Source: Planctomycetota bacterium (lineage in GTDB: Bacteria; Planctomycetota; Phycisphaerae; Sedimentisphaerales; Anaerohalosphaeraceae). From it: DNA of 26,430 nt. Under the pieces are notes generated by a model that searched no databases, had not been told where the DNA came from, and saw nothing but the letters and a program-made list of their open reading frames with translations. The position numbers and the translations under genes are program-made. This document shows positions 1-7,501 of this stretch, one piece after another (position 1 is the stretch's first letter; every line of letters starts with the position of its first letter). The stretch covers positions 9,821 through 36,250 of the forward strand of contig VRUF01000005.1 in assembly GCA_019456245.1 (NCBI GenBank), in the 5' to 3' direction.

Positions 1-44
1 TGCCTTTTCAATGCATGGCAGGATTTCTCGATCATGCCGTGCAT
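1..44 (-). CDS. N-terminal fragment of an unidentified protein, cut by the window edge
   Basis: An ATG at 44 on the minus strand is preceded by AGGAG with a 5-base gap, a very good ribosome binding site. It opens a frame of 14 codons (MHGMIEKSCHALKR) with no stop before the window ends. It lies 77 bases after the stop of the UDP-GlcNAc 2-epimerase gene and on the same strand, so it may be the next gene of the polysaccharide locus. Too little is visible to name a family. Confidence 0.4.
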   Translation of the reverse strand, partial: MHGMIEKSCHALKR

Positions 45-121
45 GTTTACTCCTAAATAGTCTCATGGTAATTCTGTTACAGACTATCACGAACAAAACT
101 GAAAAATTTAACCGTTAATTA

Positions 122-1219
122 TTAATCGCCAACAGCCAATACTTTTGCAATTCTCTCAGCAGCTTTGCCATCCCAGAATTTTGGGATTTTTCCGGACACA
201 TCAAAATTCACTTCTTTTATTTCGTTATAGTTTCTCAGGATATCATCTGTATCAATGTGGACGAGGCGGTTTGTGCCTTCCGTTATCGTTACAGGTCTTT
301 CGGTGTTTTCCCTTAGCGTCATGCATGGAACGCCCAAGATTGTTGTCTCTTCCTGGATTCCGCCCGAATCGGTCATCACTAAAGCTGCATTGCTTGTCAG
401 GCAAAGGAAGTCGAGATAACCAACAGGGTCAAGAAGAATAAGGTTCTTCATTGCCTCAACACGTTTTCCAAGTTCTGTACCTTTGATATTATTGCGTGTG
501 CGCGGATGGATCGGGAAAACGAGTTTCATATCCTTTTCAATTTCTTCAAAGGCTGTGATTATCTCATTGAAATTTTCCATATCGTCAACATTGCTGGGTC
601 TGTGCAAAGTAATTACAGCGTAACCCTTTTCAGTAAGTTCCATCTTCTCGAGTATGTCCGAAGCCGCTGCTTTTTCGCGATTTGCGATGAGAGTGTCGAT
701 CATGACGTTGCCTACAAAATGAACTCTGCTGTCTTCGACGCCTTCGTTTTTCAGATTATCAATGCCGGACTGCTCGGTAATAAAGAGCAGATCGCTGATC
801 CTGTCTGTAAGCACACGATTGATCTCCTCGGGCATCCCTTTGTCGAAACTACGCAGCCCCGCTTCAACATGTACAAGCTTGACGCCTAACTTGACCGCAA
901 CAAGACCGCAGGCGATGGTACTGTTGACATCTCCAACTACGAGAACGTAATTCGGATCGAAGTCCTGAACAACTGGTTCAAAACGCTTCATCACCTCGGC
1001 GGTCTGGACAGCATGACTGCCGGAACCAACCTCAAGATTTATGTCGGGTTTGGGAATGTTAAGCTCATCAAAGAATAGATGGCTCATCTTTTTATCGTAA
1101 TGTTGACCAGTATGAACCAAAAGAGTTTCAAATTCTCCACTTTCATTAAATGCCCGCATAATAGGGGCGATCTTCATAAAGTTAGGTCTGGCTCCGCAGA
1201 CGCAAATTATCTTGATCAT
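122..1219 (-). CDS. wecB: UDP-N-acetylglucosamine 2-epimerase, non-hydrolysing (WecB/WbpI family)
   Basis: A cytoplasmic enzyme that interconverts UDP-GlcNAc and UDP-ManNAc, or acts on a related UDP-sugar, in envelope polysaccharide synthesis. The 365 residues match the usual family length. Visible motifs are GARPNFMKIAP at the N-terminus, HTGQHYD, VVGDVNST, HVEAGLRSFD followed by MPEEINR, and TDSGGIQEE near residue 285. The GARPNF version, rather than the GTRPE of Escherichia coli WecB, marks a branch that also holds WbpI-like enzymes, so the exact substrate is open. CGGAG lies 5 bases before the ATG. The gene is separated from the other nucleotide-sugar genes by about 2.1 kb of repeats, a toxin-antitoxin-like pair and a hypothetical gene. 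A dehydrogenase of the UDP-GlcNAc or UDP-ManNAc type at 3383 is the likely pathway partner. The family call is firm and the symbol is by similarity only. Confidence 0.93.
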   Translation of the reverse strand: MIKIICVCGARPNFMKIAPIMRAFNESGEFETLLVHTGQHYDKKMSHLFFDELNIPKPDINLEVGSGSHAVQTAEVMKRFEPVVQDFDPNYVLVVGDVNSTIACGLVAVKLGVKLVHVEAGLRSFDKGMPEEINRVLTDRISDLLFITEQSGIDNLKNEGVEDSRVHFVGNVMIDTLIANREKAAASDILEKMELTEKGYAVITLHRPSNVDDMENFNEIITAFEEIEKDMKLVFPIHPRTRNNIKGTELGKRVEAMKNLILLDPVGYLDFLCLTSNAALVMTDSGGIQEETTILGVPCMTLRENTERPVTITEGTNRLVHIDTDDILRNYNEIKEVNFDVSGKIPKFWDGKAAERIAKVLAVGD

Positions 1220-1242
1220 ATTAACTCCGAATGTGATTATTT

Positions 1243-1380
1243 AAATTGTGACAAATTGTAACAAGTTACAAGTGTGAAAGTGACAGGTTGTACAACTTTG
1301 TGACAAGTTAAAAGTTCAAAGGTGCGAAGGTTATAACTGCATAGTAAAAAGTCAAAGGTACTAAGGTGAAAGGTAAAGGA
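1243..1380. repeat. Degenerate 7-bp tandem repeat block with TAACTGCATAGT core
   Basis: On the plus strand the block is a run of imperfect units of about 7 bases of the form GTNNNAA (for example GTGACAA, GTTAAAA, GTTCAAA). The core TAACTGCATAGT at 1334-1345 interrupts it, and a perfect palindrome GTTGTACAAC lies within it. The block fills most of the gap between the STGPRT-family gene and wecB. Related blocks occur around 2050-2110, 2170-2215, 2980-3080 and 3127-3170. They resemble in style the short tandemly repeated heptamers of cyanobacteria, but the sequence is different. Confidence 0.75.
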
Positions 1381-2049
1381 TTACGCTTCGCTTTCGGGGA
1401 TGCCGGTTACATCTATGTCAACCATTGTTGGCGGTGCTACTTTTTGGCCTTTTCTGGCTGACTGCAATCTTTGCAATTCGTGCAGAGCCTTGTATAGGGT
1501 TCTGTCTATGTGGGCTTCGTAGCGGCGAAATTTGCCTAGTATATTGCCGCCGCTAAAGTCTGCGCTTATTGCCTGGCCGAGGGTTAGTTCGGCTGGCTTT
1601 TCAGTTTCCGGCTGCCCTTCTTTCGGCTTGTCCTCCGGCATACACTCAATCGGCCGGTATTGCTCGTCCGGGGCATCATCATATGTTAATGTAAACTCCA
1701 CACCTAATAAAGGTGAACGTGGTTTTGCAGGCGAATTTTCCAGTGGGTCGAACATGGCGTTTAGAATCTCAACCTCTATTCGGCCTGCACGACTTTGTCG
1801 CCAGAATGAAGCGGATATGCGATCGGTCAGTAATTGTTCCAACTCGCCGACCGGCTGAAAAAATTTGATCAAACGATTACGAAAGTCTTCAAAATCCTGC
1901 CTGCTTTCACCCTTTATCACTACCTGGTTTGACATCAGACCGTGCGTTACAGCATTCTGCGAAACAGCAACCTTGCCAGCGGAGGTCCTGGGACCGGTTG
2001 ACTTTAATGCGTTATTTCGGTTAGCTGCGATCTGGCGGTCGTTAGGCAT
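1381..2049 (-). CDS. STGPRT-family protein of unknown function (planctomycete/acidobacterial type)
   Basis: A 222-residue protein if it starts at the ATG at 2049. A further in-frame ATG at 2103 exists, but its extra 18 codons lie in repeat DNA, so I prefer 2049. The N-terminus (MPNDRQIAANRNNALKSTGP...) carries the pattern NNALKSTGPRTSAGK followed by QNAVTHGL. I recognise this from large families of uncharacterised proteins in Planctomycetota and Acidobacteriota. A helical central part has a WRQSRAGRIEVEILNAMF stretch, followed by a Pro/Glu-rich linker and a C-terminal helix with RYEAHIDRTLYKALHELQRL. There is no signal peptide or membrane segment. No catalytic motif is visible and I assign no function. 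Repeat blocks flank it on both sides, as expected for an accessory segment. No good Shine-Dalgarno sequence is seen. Confidence 0.75.
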   Translation of the reverse strand: MPNDRQIAANRNNALKSTGPRTSAGKVAVSQNAVTHGLMSNQVVIKGESRQDFEDFRNRLIKFFQPVGELEQLLTDRISASFWRQSRAGRIEVEILNAMFDPLENSPAKPRSPLLGVEFTLTYDDAPDEQYRPIECMPEDKPKEGQPETEKPAELTLGQAISADFSGGNILGKFRRYEAHIDRTLYKALHELQRLQSARKGQKVAPPTMVDIDVTGIPESEA

Positions 2050-2221
2050 TTTAAAAGCGTGGTTAAAGGTTTTAAAGTGAAAAGTTTTGTGACCACGGGT
2101 CACTGTAAGAAAAGCAGCTGCAAATCGAGAATGGGCCGTCAGGCGCGCTCGTCGGAGATTTGCGGCAGTCGTTATAAAAGCATAGTTAAAGGTTACAAGT
2201 GCAAAGGTTAAAAATCTACCG
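2050..2221. repeat. Repeat-rich intergenic segment: two heptamer blocks, a palindrome and an inverted repeat
   Basis: Two variant cores, TAAAAGCGTGGT (2052-2063) and TAAAAGCATAGT (2175-2186), are each followed by GTTAAAG-type heptamers. Between them are a perfect palindrome GTGACC-ACG-GGTCAC (2089-2103) and a 7-bp inverted repeat GCAAATC/GATTTGC (2120-2126 and 2157-2163) around a GC-rich 30-base loop. No coding frame is supported here. The segment separates the HEPN gene from the STGPRT-family gene. Confidence 0.65.
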
Positions 2222-2632
2222 CTAGCTCATAACACCTTGCTTATCAATTTCTAATATCAGGCATACCCGGCCAAGTAAATCCGTCGCAAAATCTAAAACT
2301 TCTTTTATTTCTTTTCTTTCCGGCAAAGCACAATGTATTGCGGGATATTTATCTTCTGTATAATAATCTGTTGCAATAGCTAAAAGCCTAATTTGCGATT
2401 CCTCAAGCTCTATATATTTTTCAATCAATTCATAAATATCCACCAAATCGTGCGTTTTTTTGATTTTCTTGCTTTCATAGGCCAAAAAAGCTTTCAAACT
2501 TTTTTCTACTGCCTGCTGCAAAGCACAGCCAATTGTATCCGTAAAATGTCCAGCTCCATATAGAATCTGAGCAGAACTCAAATCGTGGTATGCCTTTACA
2601 AGCCATTCTTTTGCAAAAGATTTATTCGGCAT
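2222..2632 (-). CDS. HEPN-domain protein, partner of the MNT nucleotidyltransferase
   Basis: A 136-residue, mostly helical protein of the HEPN family (PF05168 type). Diagnostic features are the N-terminal AKEWLVKAYHDLSSAQIL helix, the ALQQAVEKSLKAFLAY helix, KKTHDLVDIYEL and the C-terminal YPAIHCALPERKEI stretch. In MNT-HEPN modules the HEPN protein is usually the toxic RNase or the substrate-binding partner. Here the Rx4-6H ribonuclease motif of HepT-type toxins is not visible, so RNase activity is doubtful. The ATG at 2632 has AAAGG 6 bases upstream and overlaps the end of the MNT gene by 11 bases. An ATG at 2647 is also possible but would sit upstream of that Shine-Dalgarno sequence. The overlap indicates coupled translation. 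Confidence 0.85.
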   Translation of the reverse strand: MPNKSFAKEWLVKAYHDLSSAQILYGAGHFTDTIGCALQQAVEKSLKAFLAYESKKIKKTHDLVDIYELIEKYIELEESQIRLLAIATDYYTEDKYPAIHCALPERKEIKEVLDFATDLLGRVCLILEIDKQGVMS

Positions 2633-2942
2633 AAATAACCTTTCCATTGGTCAATATGTCAACTTTATAGAAATAGTCTTCCCTGCTGTCCAAAAATTCC
2701 TGCGAAGCAGCTAATATGTCAAAGCCTATATGATATTTGCGAATCAAATCTCTTAATTGCATCCTCGCATCAACTTTATATTGTCGCAACTGATCGTCCG
2801 TGTCTTTAACTAAAAATAAATCTATATCACTGTCTTCGGTCGCATTGCCCATGGCATACGAGCCAAAAAGAATAATCCTTTCCGGCTGTAATGACTTTAG
2901 CCTTTCGACAATTTCAGTTTGTATTTTTGTAATATCAACCAT
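2622..2942 (-). CDS. Minimal nucleotidyltransferase (MNT; MntA-like antitoxin family)
   Basis: A 106-residue nucleotidyltransferase of the minimal type. The signature GSYAMGNATEDSDIDLF has glycine-serine at residues 27-28 and aspartates at 39 and 41, which fits the GSx10DxD pattern of MntA antitoxins. A third acidic residue, D75 in GFDILAAS, is in the expected place. Known MntA proteins add AMP to a HEPN partner toxin. Inhibition of the partner by nucleotidylation is therefore the likely role, although the partner here lacks the usual RNase motif. The longer frame starting at 3020 would add 26 residues encoded by repeat DNA. The ATG at 2942, with GAG 9 bases upstream, gives the normal family length. 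It forms a two-gene unit with the HEPN gene. Confidence 0.87.
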   Translation of the reverse strand: MVDITKIQTEIVERLKSLQPERIILFGSYAMGNATEDSDIDLFLVKDTDDQLRQYKVDARMQLRDLIRKYHIGFDILAASQEFLDSREDYFYKVDILTNGKVIYAE

Positions 2943-3382
2943 TAACTTACTCGAAAAACTGACTCTTAATTGACAAATGATAACTACATAGTGACGAGTG
3001 ACAAGTTTTTTCTTGTCCATCCTGTATAAATAACTGCATAGTGACAGGTCAAAGGCCTGAAAGCTAAAGATTACAAAACATAACCAAAAGTTTGGTGTTT
3101 ATTTAATTTGGGTTTGTTTTGTATTTTAATTGCATAGTGACAAGTGAAAAGTTCGAAAGTGCGAAAGTTTTGTGGCTGTCTTTCGCTACCTGGGTGGACT
3201 CTGTCCCTGTCGGTTGTCTCTTTTTTTAGACTTTTTCCGACCGGGTTTGTTTTTTGAGGTGGAATCGAAGGATTCCGCTGGTTTTATACCGCTATCGCTA
3301 TCCGTAAGCTGCTTTTCCGCAATTATTTACGGTTGTATCGCCCTGATGTTCAGGGCTTTAAAGGGCAATCGGCATTACTTTT
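2943..3382. repeat. 440-bp repeat-rich intergenic region
   Basis: No gene is supported. The region contains three copies of the TAACTGCATAGT core (2981-2992, 3031-3042, 3127-3138), each followed on the plus strand by GTGACAA/GTGAAAA-like heptamers. It also holds an inverted repeat GCGAAAG/CTTTCGC (3161-3167 and 3180-3186) and two perfect hairpins, GGAATC-GAAG-GATTCC (3261-3276) and CCCTGA-TGT-TCAGGG (3341-3355). An 18-bp stretch at 3196-3213 recurs with two mismatches at 9892-9909. The hairpins nearest 3383 might end transcripts of the dehydrogenase gene, but no T-run follows them. Confidence 0.7.
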
Positions 3383-4696
3383 TTATGCCTTTACTATCTT
3401 TTTTCTGCCGGTTTTGACATCGGCAGTGGCGTTGCGGGTATCTATGACCAGTTTCGAATTCTTTACGATCCATTTGTAATCGTAATCGCTGTGGTCGGTA
3501 GCTATCAGTGCAACGTCATAAGTCTTTAGCATTGCAGCAGTTAAGGGCTTGCTCTTCATCTTCAGATCGTAATCCCGCTGTTTGTGTGTTTTTGGTACGT
3601 ACGGATCGTTGTAGTCTACTTTTGCGCCTTTTTCCTTGAGCAATTCGATAAGTTTCAGTGATGGCGATTCTCGAACGTCATCGATGTCCTTCTTGTAAGC
3701 CAAACCGAGTACGAGAACCTTAGAGCCTTTTAGACTCTTTTTTTGGTCATTGAGTGCGTCCATTGTACGGGAAACGACATACTCAGGCATGTCGGTATTT
3801 ATCTCGCCTGCGAGTTCTATGAATCTGGTTGGCATTCCGTATTGGCGAGCTTTCCATGTGAGATAGAACGGATCTATCGGTATGCAGTGTCCGCCGAGAC
3901 CGGGGCCGGGATAGAACGCTTTGAACCCGAACGGTTTTGTGCCGGCTGCCCGGATCACTTCCCAGACGTCTATACCCATCTTGTCGAAGAGTTGCTTGAG
4001 CTCGTTTACCATTGCGATGTTTACGCAACGATACGTATTTTCGATGATCTTGGCAGCTTCGGCGATTTCGCAGGAATCTACGGGAACAAGTTCGTCAATC
4101 GCACAGCCGTAAACGTCCAGAGCGATCTGGAGGCTTTTTTTGTCCAGGGCGCCGACGACCTTTGGAATCGTTGCAGTTCTAAAATCCTTGTTGCCGGGGT
4201 CTTCTCGTTCGGGTGAATAGGCGAGGTGGAAATCACGTCCGGCTTTTAGGCCCGAAGTTTCGAGTATCGGCAGCATCAGTTCTCGTGTAGTGCCGGGATA
4301 GGTTGTACTTTCCAGAACCACAAGCTGATCCTTGCGGAGATATTTAGCAATTGTTTTACAAGTCTGCTCAATATAAAACATATCCGGCTCGCGGTTTTCT
4401 GTTAGCGGGGTGGGGACACAGATGAGAATCGTGTCCGGTTTGCTAAGCTGGCTCATCTTTTCGGTAACGCGAAACCGACCGGATTTTACCATCTCCTTCA
4501 CATGAGAGTTCGGGATGTGCTTGAGGGGGCTTTGGCCGCGATTTACCTTTGCGACCATCTTTGAGTTGACATCAAAACCGAGGACTTTTGCTCCGCCGCG
4601 AACAAATTCACGAGCAAGAGGAAGCCCGACATATCCCATGCCAACTATACCTACGTAAGGAGCTTTCGTTTTTTTAGTGTTATTTTGCTTTGCCAT
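3383..4696 (-). CDS. Nucleotide-sugar 6-dehydrogenase, WbpA-like (UDP-GlcNAc/UDP-ManNAc dehydrogenase)
   Basis: A 437-residue NAD-dependent enzyme that oxidises C6 of a UDP-sugar twice to give a uronic acid. The Rossmann motif GIVGMGYVGLPLA lies at residues 17-28. The catalytic loop GPGLGGHCIPIDPFYL has its cysteine at 271, and the C-terminal domain shows VLGLAYKKDIDDVRESPS. The loop is the form I know from WbpA/TviB-type UDP-GlcNAc dehydrogenases. WecC-type loops usually read GGHCIAVDPW. UDP-GlcNAc is therefore the favoured substrate, by family knowledge. AAGG precedes the ATG by 8 bases. It is the last gene of the 9844-3383 operon, 5 bases after the glycosyltransferase. It differs clearly from the UDP-glucose dehydrogenase at 8522 (GYGGSCFPKD loop), so the locus makes two kinds of uronic acid. 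Confidence 0.9.
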   Translation of the reverse strand: MAKQNNTKKTKAPYVGIVGMGYVGLPLAREFVRGGAKVLGFDVNSKMVAKVNRGQSPLKHIPNSHVKEMVKSGRFRVTEKMSQLSKPDTILICVPTPLTENREPDMFYIEQTCKTIAKYLRKDQLVVLESTTYPGTTRELMLPILETSGLKAGRDFHLAYSPEREDPGNKDFRTATIPKVVGALDKKSLQIALDVYGCAIDELVPVDSCEIAEAAKIIENTYRCVNIAMVNELKQLFDKMGIDVWEVIRAAGTKPFGFKAFYPGPGLGGHCIPIDPFYLTWKARQYGMPTRFIELAGEINTDMPEYVVSRTMDALNDQKKSLKGSKVLVLGLAYKKDIDDVRESPSLKLIELLKEKGAKVDYNDPYVPKTHKQRDYDLKMKSKPLTAAMLKTYDVALIATDHSDYDYKWIVKNSKLVIDTRNATADVKTGRKKIVKA

Positions 4697-4701
4697 CTAA
4701 C

Positions 4702-5655
4702 TTACCTTTTCTGTAAATTATTTTCTATATTGATCGTCTGCCCGACTATATAAATCGGACGGTGTTTAACTTCCATGTAAATCTTACCGACGTATTCTCC
4801 TACAATGCCTATGCAAAGCAGTTGTATTCCGCCGAAGGCGTATATCGGTAAGACCGTCGACGTCCAGCCAGAAACGGTTTCCCCGAAAAGTTTAGCGACC
4901 AGAACCCATATTATCATAACTGTTGTTACGAGAAATATCGTGAAGCCCAAAAGCGAAGCAAGTCTAAGCGGGACATAACTAAATGAAGTGACGCCGTCAA
5001 TCGCAAAGGCCATCATTTTTTTCAACGGATACTTTGTCTCTCCTGCAAGACGCTGGTGGCGGTCGTACTCGACTTTGCAATGCTTAAATCCCATGAGAGG
5101 GAATATACCTCTGAGAAATCGGTTGATTTCGTTATACCTGGCAAATTCGTCACGAACTTTCGCCGAGATCAGCCGGAAATCAGCGTGGTCATAAACAAGG
5201 TTAACTCCCATTGCTTTCATGAGCTTGTAATAACATTGAGCTGTCAAGCGTTTGAAGGCGGTATCGTTTTGCCTTCCTTTTCTGACAGCGTAGACTATCT
5301 GGTAACCTTCGTTGAACTTTACGATCATTTCCTCAATCGTTTCAGGCGGGTCCTGCAGATCGGCGTCGAGTGTGACAATAGCATCGCCTTTGGCGTATTT
5401 GAGGCCAGCGGTTAGTGCGGCCTGATGTCCGAAATTTCCGCTGAAAGAAACGACCTTAATGTTCGGTTTCTTCGAAGCGAGATCGCTTAAAATATCCAGC
5501 GTAGAGTCTGCGGAACCGTCATCGATGTAGACAATCTCATAGCTGTCTATCAGTCCTTTTTCGGTCCATTGGTCAGCCAATGCAATTACCTTGTCATTGG
5601 TATCTGCGATAACCTCGGATTCATTGTAACATGGGATTACTATGCTCAATAACAT
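4702..5655 (-). CDS. Polyprenyl-phosphate glycosyltransferase, family GT2 (GtrB/ArnC/DPM1-like)
   Basis: A 317-residue enzyme predicted to move a sugar from a nucleotide donor to a lipid phosphate at the inner face of the membrane. The GT-A domain begins LSIVIPCYNE, with DDGS at residues 45-48 and DADLQDPP at 97-104 (metal and donor binding). RLAGETKYPLKKM is an acceptor-side motif typical of GtrB/DPM1 relatives. Two C-terminal membrane helices are visible at about residues 231-255 and 266-290. The short tail ends IENNLQKR. The ATG at 5655 has GAAGG 9 bases upstream. The gene sits between the epimerase and the WbpA-like dehydrogenase in a close operon. The lipid-linked sugar it makes could feed a membrane glycosyltransferase such as the DUF2723 protein at 11231. 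Its donor sugar is unknown. Confidence 0.92.
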   Translation of the reverse strand: MLLSIVIPCYNESEVIADTNDKVIALADQWTEKGLIDSYEIVYIDDGSADSTLDILSDLASKKPNIKVVSFSGNFGHQAALTAGLKYAKGDAIVTLDADLQDPPETIEEMIVKFNEGYQIVYAVRKGRQNDTAFKRLTAQCYYKLMKAMGVNLVYDHADFRLISAKVRDEFARYNEINRFLRGIFPLMGFKHCKVEYDRHQRLAGETKYPLKKMMAFAIDGVTSFSYVPLRLASLLGFTIFLVTTVMIIWVLVAKLFGETVSGWTSTVLPIYAFGGIQLLCIGIVGEYVGKIYMEVKHRPIYIVGQTINIENNLQKR

Positions 5656-5675
5656 AGGCCTATACCTTCAGAAGA

Positions 5676-6623
5676 TTATTTTCCCCTTCGCAGCCATTCT
5701 ACAAATTTCTTCAGGCCGGTTTGTATTTCGGTGTTTGGATTGTAGCCCAATTTTTCTATCGCTTTGGTCACATCGGCGTAGGTTTGTTTTACGTCGCCTG
5801 GCTGAAGCGGCTTGCGGTCTATTATCGCTTTCCTGCCCAGGGCGTTTTCTATCTCGCTTATCAGGACATCGAGCCTTACCGGTCGTGATTCGCCAAGATT
5901 GAAAATCTCGTAACCTTTGCACTTGTCCATAGCAGCTGTGACGCCGTCGATGATGTCGTCTACGTATGTAAAATCACGCCGCATGGAACCATCGCCGAAG
6001 ACGGGTATCGATTTGCCTTCCTCGATGAGTTTTGCGAATTTGTGTATGGCAAGGTCCGGCCGTTGCCGCGGGCCGTAGACAGTGAAGAACCTTAGAGCCA
6101 TCATATCGATATTATACAGGCTGCTGTACGTGTAGGTTATGAGTTCGCAAGCCTTTTTGGTCGCGGCATATGGGCTTATTGGAAAATCGACGTTGTCGGT
6201 TTCGGCGAAAGGGACTTTCCTGTTGTTGCCGTATACGCTCGAGCTTGAGGCGAAGACGAATTTATCGATGTTGAACTTTTTCGCCGCTTCTAGCATGACG
6301 ACCGTGCCGTTTATATTGGTGTCCATGTAACCAACGGGATCTTCGATCGACGGTCTTACTCCGGCTTTTGCTGCGAGGTGGACGATTATGTCTATATCAC
6401 CGGTTTCTAAGATCGATCCGACACATGCCGCGTCGCGGATGTCGCCTTCTACCAGTTCGAATTTACCGGTTGCCAACGCACCCTTAATATTGTCACGCTT
6501 GACTTCTTCACTGTAGAACGGATCAAAATTGTCAAGCCCGACAACGTCCCAGCCAGCGGCGGTTAATCTGTCGCTAAGATGTGAGCCGATGAAACCGGCT
6601 GCTCCTGTAACGAGTGCTTTCAT
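5676..6623 (-). CDS. NAD-dependent sugar-nucleotide epimerase, UDP-glucuronate 4-epimerase-like
   Basis: A 315-residue extended short-chain dehydrogenase. TGAAGFIGSHL at residues 6-16 binds NAD, SSSS near 126-129 precedes the YAATK catalytic pair (Y152, K156), and LRFFTVYGPRQRPD follows. The N-terminal DNFDPFYSEEVKRDN segment and the RFFTVYGP...RPD block are typical of UDP-glucuronate/galacturonate 4-epimerases and WbpP-like enzymes, not of GalE. In this operon, next to UDP-glucose dehydrogenase and a glucuronokinase-like protein, conversion of UDP-glucuronate to UDP-galacturonate is the best guess. UDP-GlcNAc or UDP-GlcNAcA epimerisation is the alternative. The ATG abuts the galU stop (TAAATG) and a GAGG lies inside the end of galU, which indicates coupled translation. 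Confidence 0.9.
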   Translation of the reverse strand: MKALVTGAAGFIGSHLSDRLTAAGWDVVGLDNFDPFYSEEVKRDNIKGALATGKFELVEGDIRDAACVGSILETGDIDIIVHLAAKAGVRPSIEDPVGYMDTNINGTVVMLEAAKKFNIDKFVFASSSSVYGNNRKVPFAETDNVDFPISPYAATKKACELITYTYSSLYNIDMMALRFFTVYGPRQRPDLAIHKFAKLIEEGKSIPVFGDGSMRRDFTYVDDIIDGVTAAMDKCKGYEIFNLGESRPVRLDVLISEIENALGRKAIIDRKPLQPGDVKQTYADVTKAIEKLGYNPNTEIQTGLKKFVEWLRRGK

Positions 6624-7490
6624 TTATAGTTCCTCTGCTAGTTTCTTGATGTATTTTCGCATGTTGCTGGCTATGTCTTTGTCTTTTAAGGCGAACTCAA
6701 TATTCGTTCTTACAAATCCTTCCTTGTTGCCAATATCACATCGCTTTCCGTCGAGAACGCGGCCGTACATAGCTCTATCTGCGACCATCAACTGCATGGC
6801 ATCGGTTATCTGTATTTCACCGCCCTTGCCGGGAGTTGTGCGGCTTAGATAATCGAAAATCTGTGGAGTAAAAACATAACGGCTGGCAATAACAAGGTTT
6901 GACGGTGCTTCTTCCGGAGTTGGTTTTTCAACGAAACGGTTTATCCTGTAGATATCTTCTTCGACCTGCTTGCCGTCGATGACGCCGTAGCTGCTTACTT
7001 TTTCATGCTCAATCTCTTCGAGCAGAACCACCGATTCTTCATAATAATCGAATACGTCCAGCAACTGTTTTGTTGCCGGAACCTGCGAATCGATGACAGT
7101 ATCTCCCAGCAATACCACGAAGGGTTCGTCGTTTACATGATGGCGAGCGCAATAGATCGCATCTCCAAGTCCCTTGAGTTCCTTTTGCCAGACAAAGTGA
7201 ATGTCGGCAAGGTTTGATATTTTTTTTATTGTTTCAAGCTGGGCGTGTTTTTGTTTTTCGAGCAGTTGAGCTTCCAACTGGAAACTGCGATCGAAATGTT
7301 CCTCGATAGCACGCTTGCCCTTCCCGATAATCATCAGGATGTCGGTAATACCTGCAGCTACCGCTTCTTCAACGACATACTGGATGACCGGCGTATCGAC
7401 GATGGGCAGCATTTCTTTTGGTTGTGACTTGGTGGCAGGGAGGAATCTGGTTCCAAAACCTGCGGCAGGGATTACAGCTTTTTTAATCAT
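6624..7490 (-). CDS. galU: UTP-glucose-1-phosphate uridylyltransferase
   Basis: A cytoplasmic nucleotidyltransferase making UDP-glucose from glucose-1-phosphate and UTP, of normal family length at 288 residues. It shows the N-terminal signature AVIPAAGFGTRFLPATKS followed by QPKEMLPIVDTPVIQYVVEEA. LLGDTVID marks the metal-binding aspartate, and RFVEKPTPEEAPSN and GGEIQITDAM follow, all characteristic of bacterial GalU. AAGGA lies 5 bases before the ATG. It follows the GHMP kinase by 11 bases. The enzyme supplies UDP-glucose for the dehydrogenase at 8522. If it also accepted glucuronate-1-phosphate, it could complete a glucuronate salvage route with the kinase next to it; that second role is inference. 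Confidence 0.95.
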   Translation of the reverse strand: MIKKAVIPAAGFGTRFLPATKSQPKEMLPIVDTPVIQYVVEEAVAAGITDILMIIGKGKRAIEEHFDRSFQLEAQLLEKQKHAQLETIKKISNLADIHFVWQKELKGLGDAIYCARHHVNDEPFVVLLGDTVIDSQVPATKQLLDVFDYYEESVVLLEEIEHEKVSSYGVIDGKQVEEDIYRINRFVEKPTPEEAPSNLVIASRYVFTPQIFDYLSRTTPGKGGEIQITDAMQLMVADRAMYGRVLDGKRCDIGNKEGFVRTNIEFALKDKDIASNMRKYIKKLAEEL

Positions 7491-7501
7491 ACTAATCCTT
7501 A

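Noticed and set aside
1243..3170. CRISPR array
   Set aside because: The repeated cores are short (about 12 bases), spacing is irregular, genes intervene and the material between cores is itself 7-bp repeat, so there are no unique spacers.
1220..3382. Insertion sequence or integron
   Set aside because: No transposase or integrase gene and no clear terminal inverted repeats or target-site duplications are seen, although the segment looks accessory.
3172..3417. Plus-strand 81-codon frame
   Set aside because: It overlaps the end of the dehydrogenase gene, crosses repeats and hairpins and is hydrophobic by base composition only.
3743..4216. Plus-strand 157-codon frame opposite the dehydrogenase
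   Set aside because: It is the antisense shadow of a well-supported gene.
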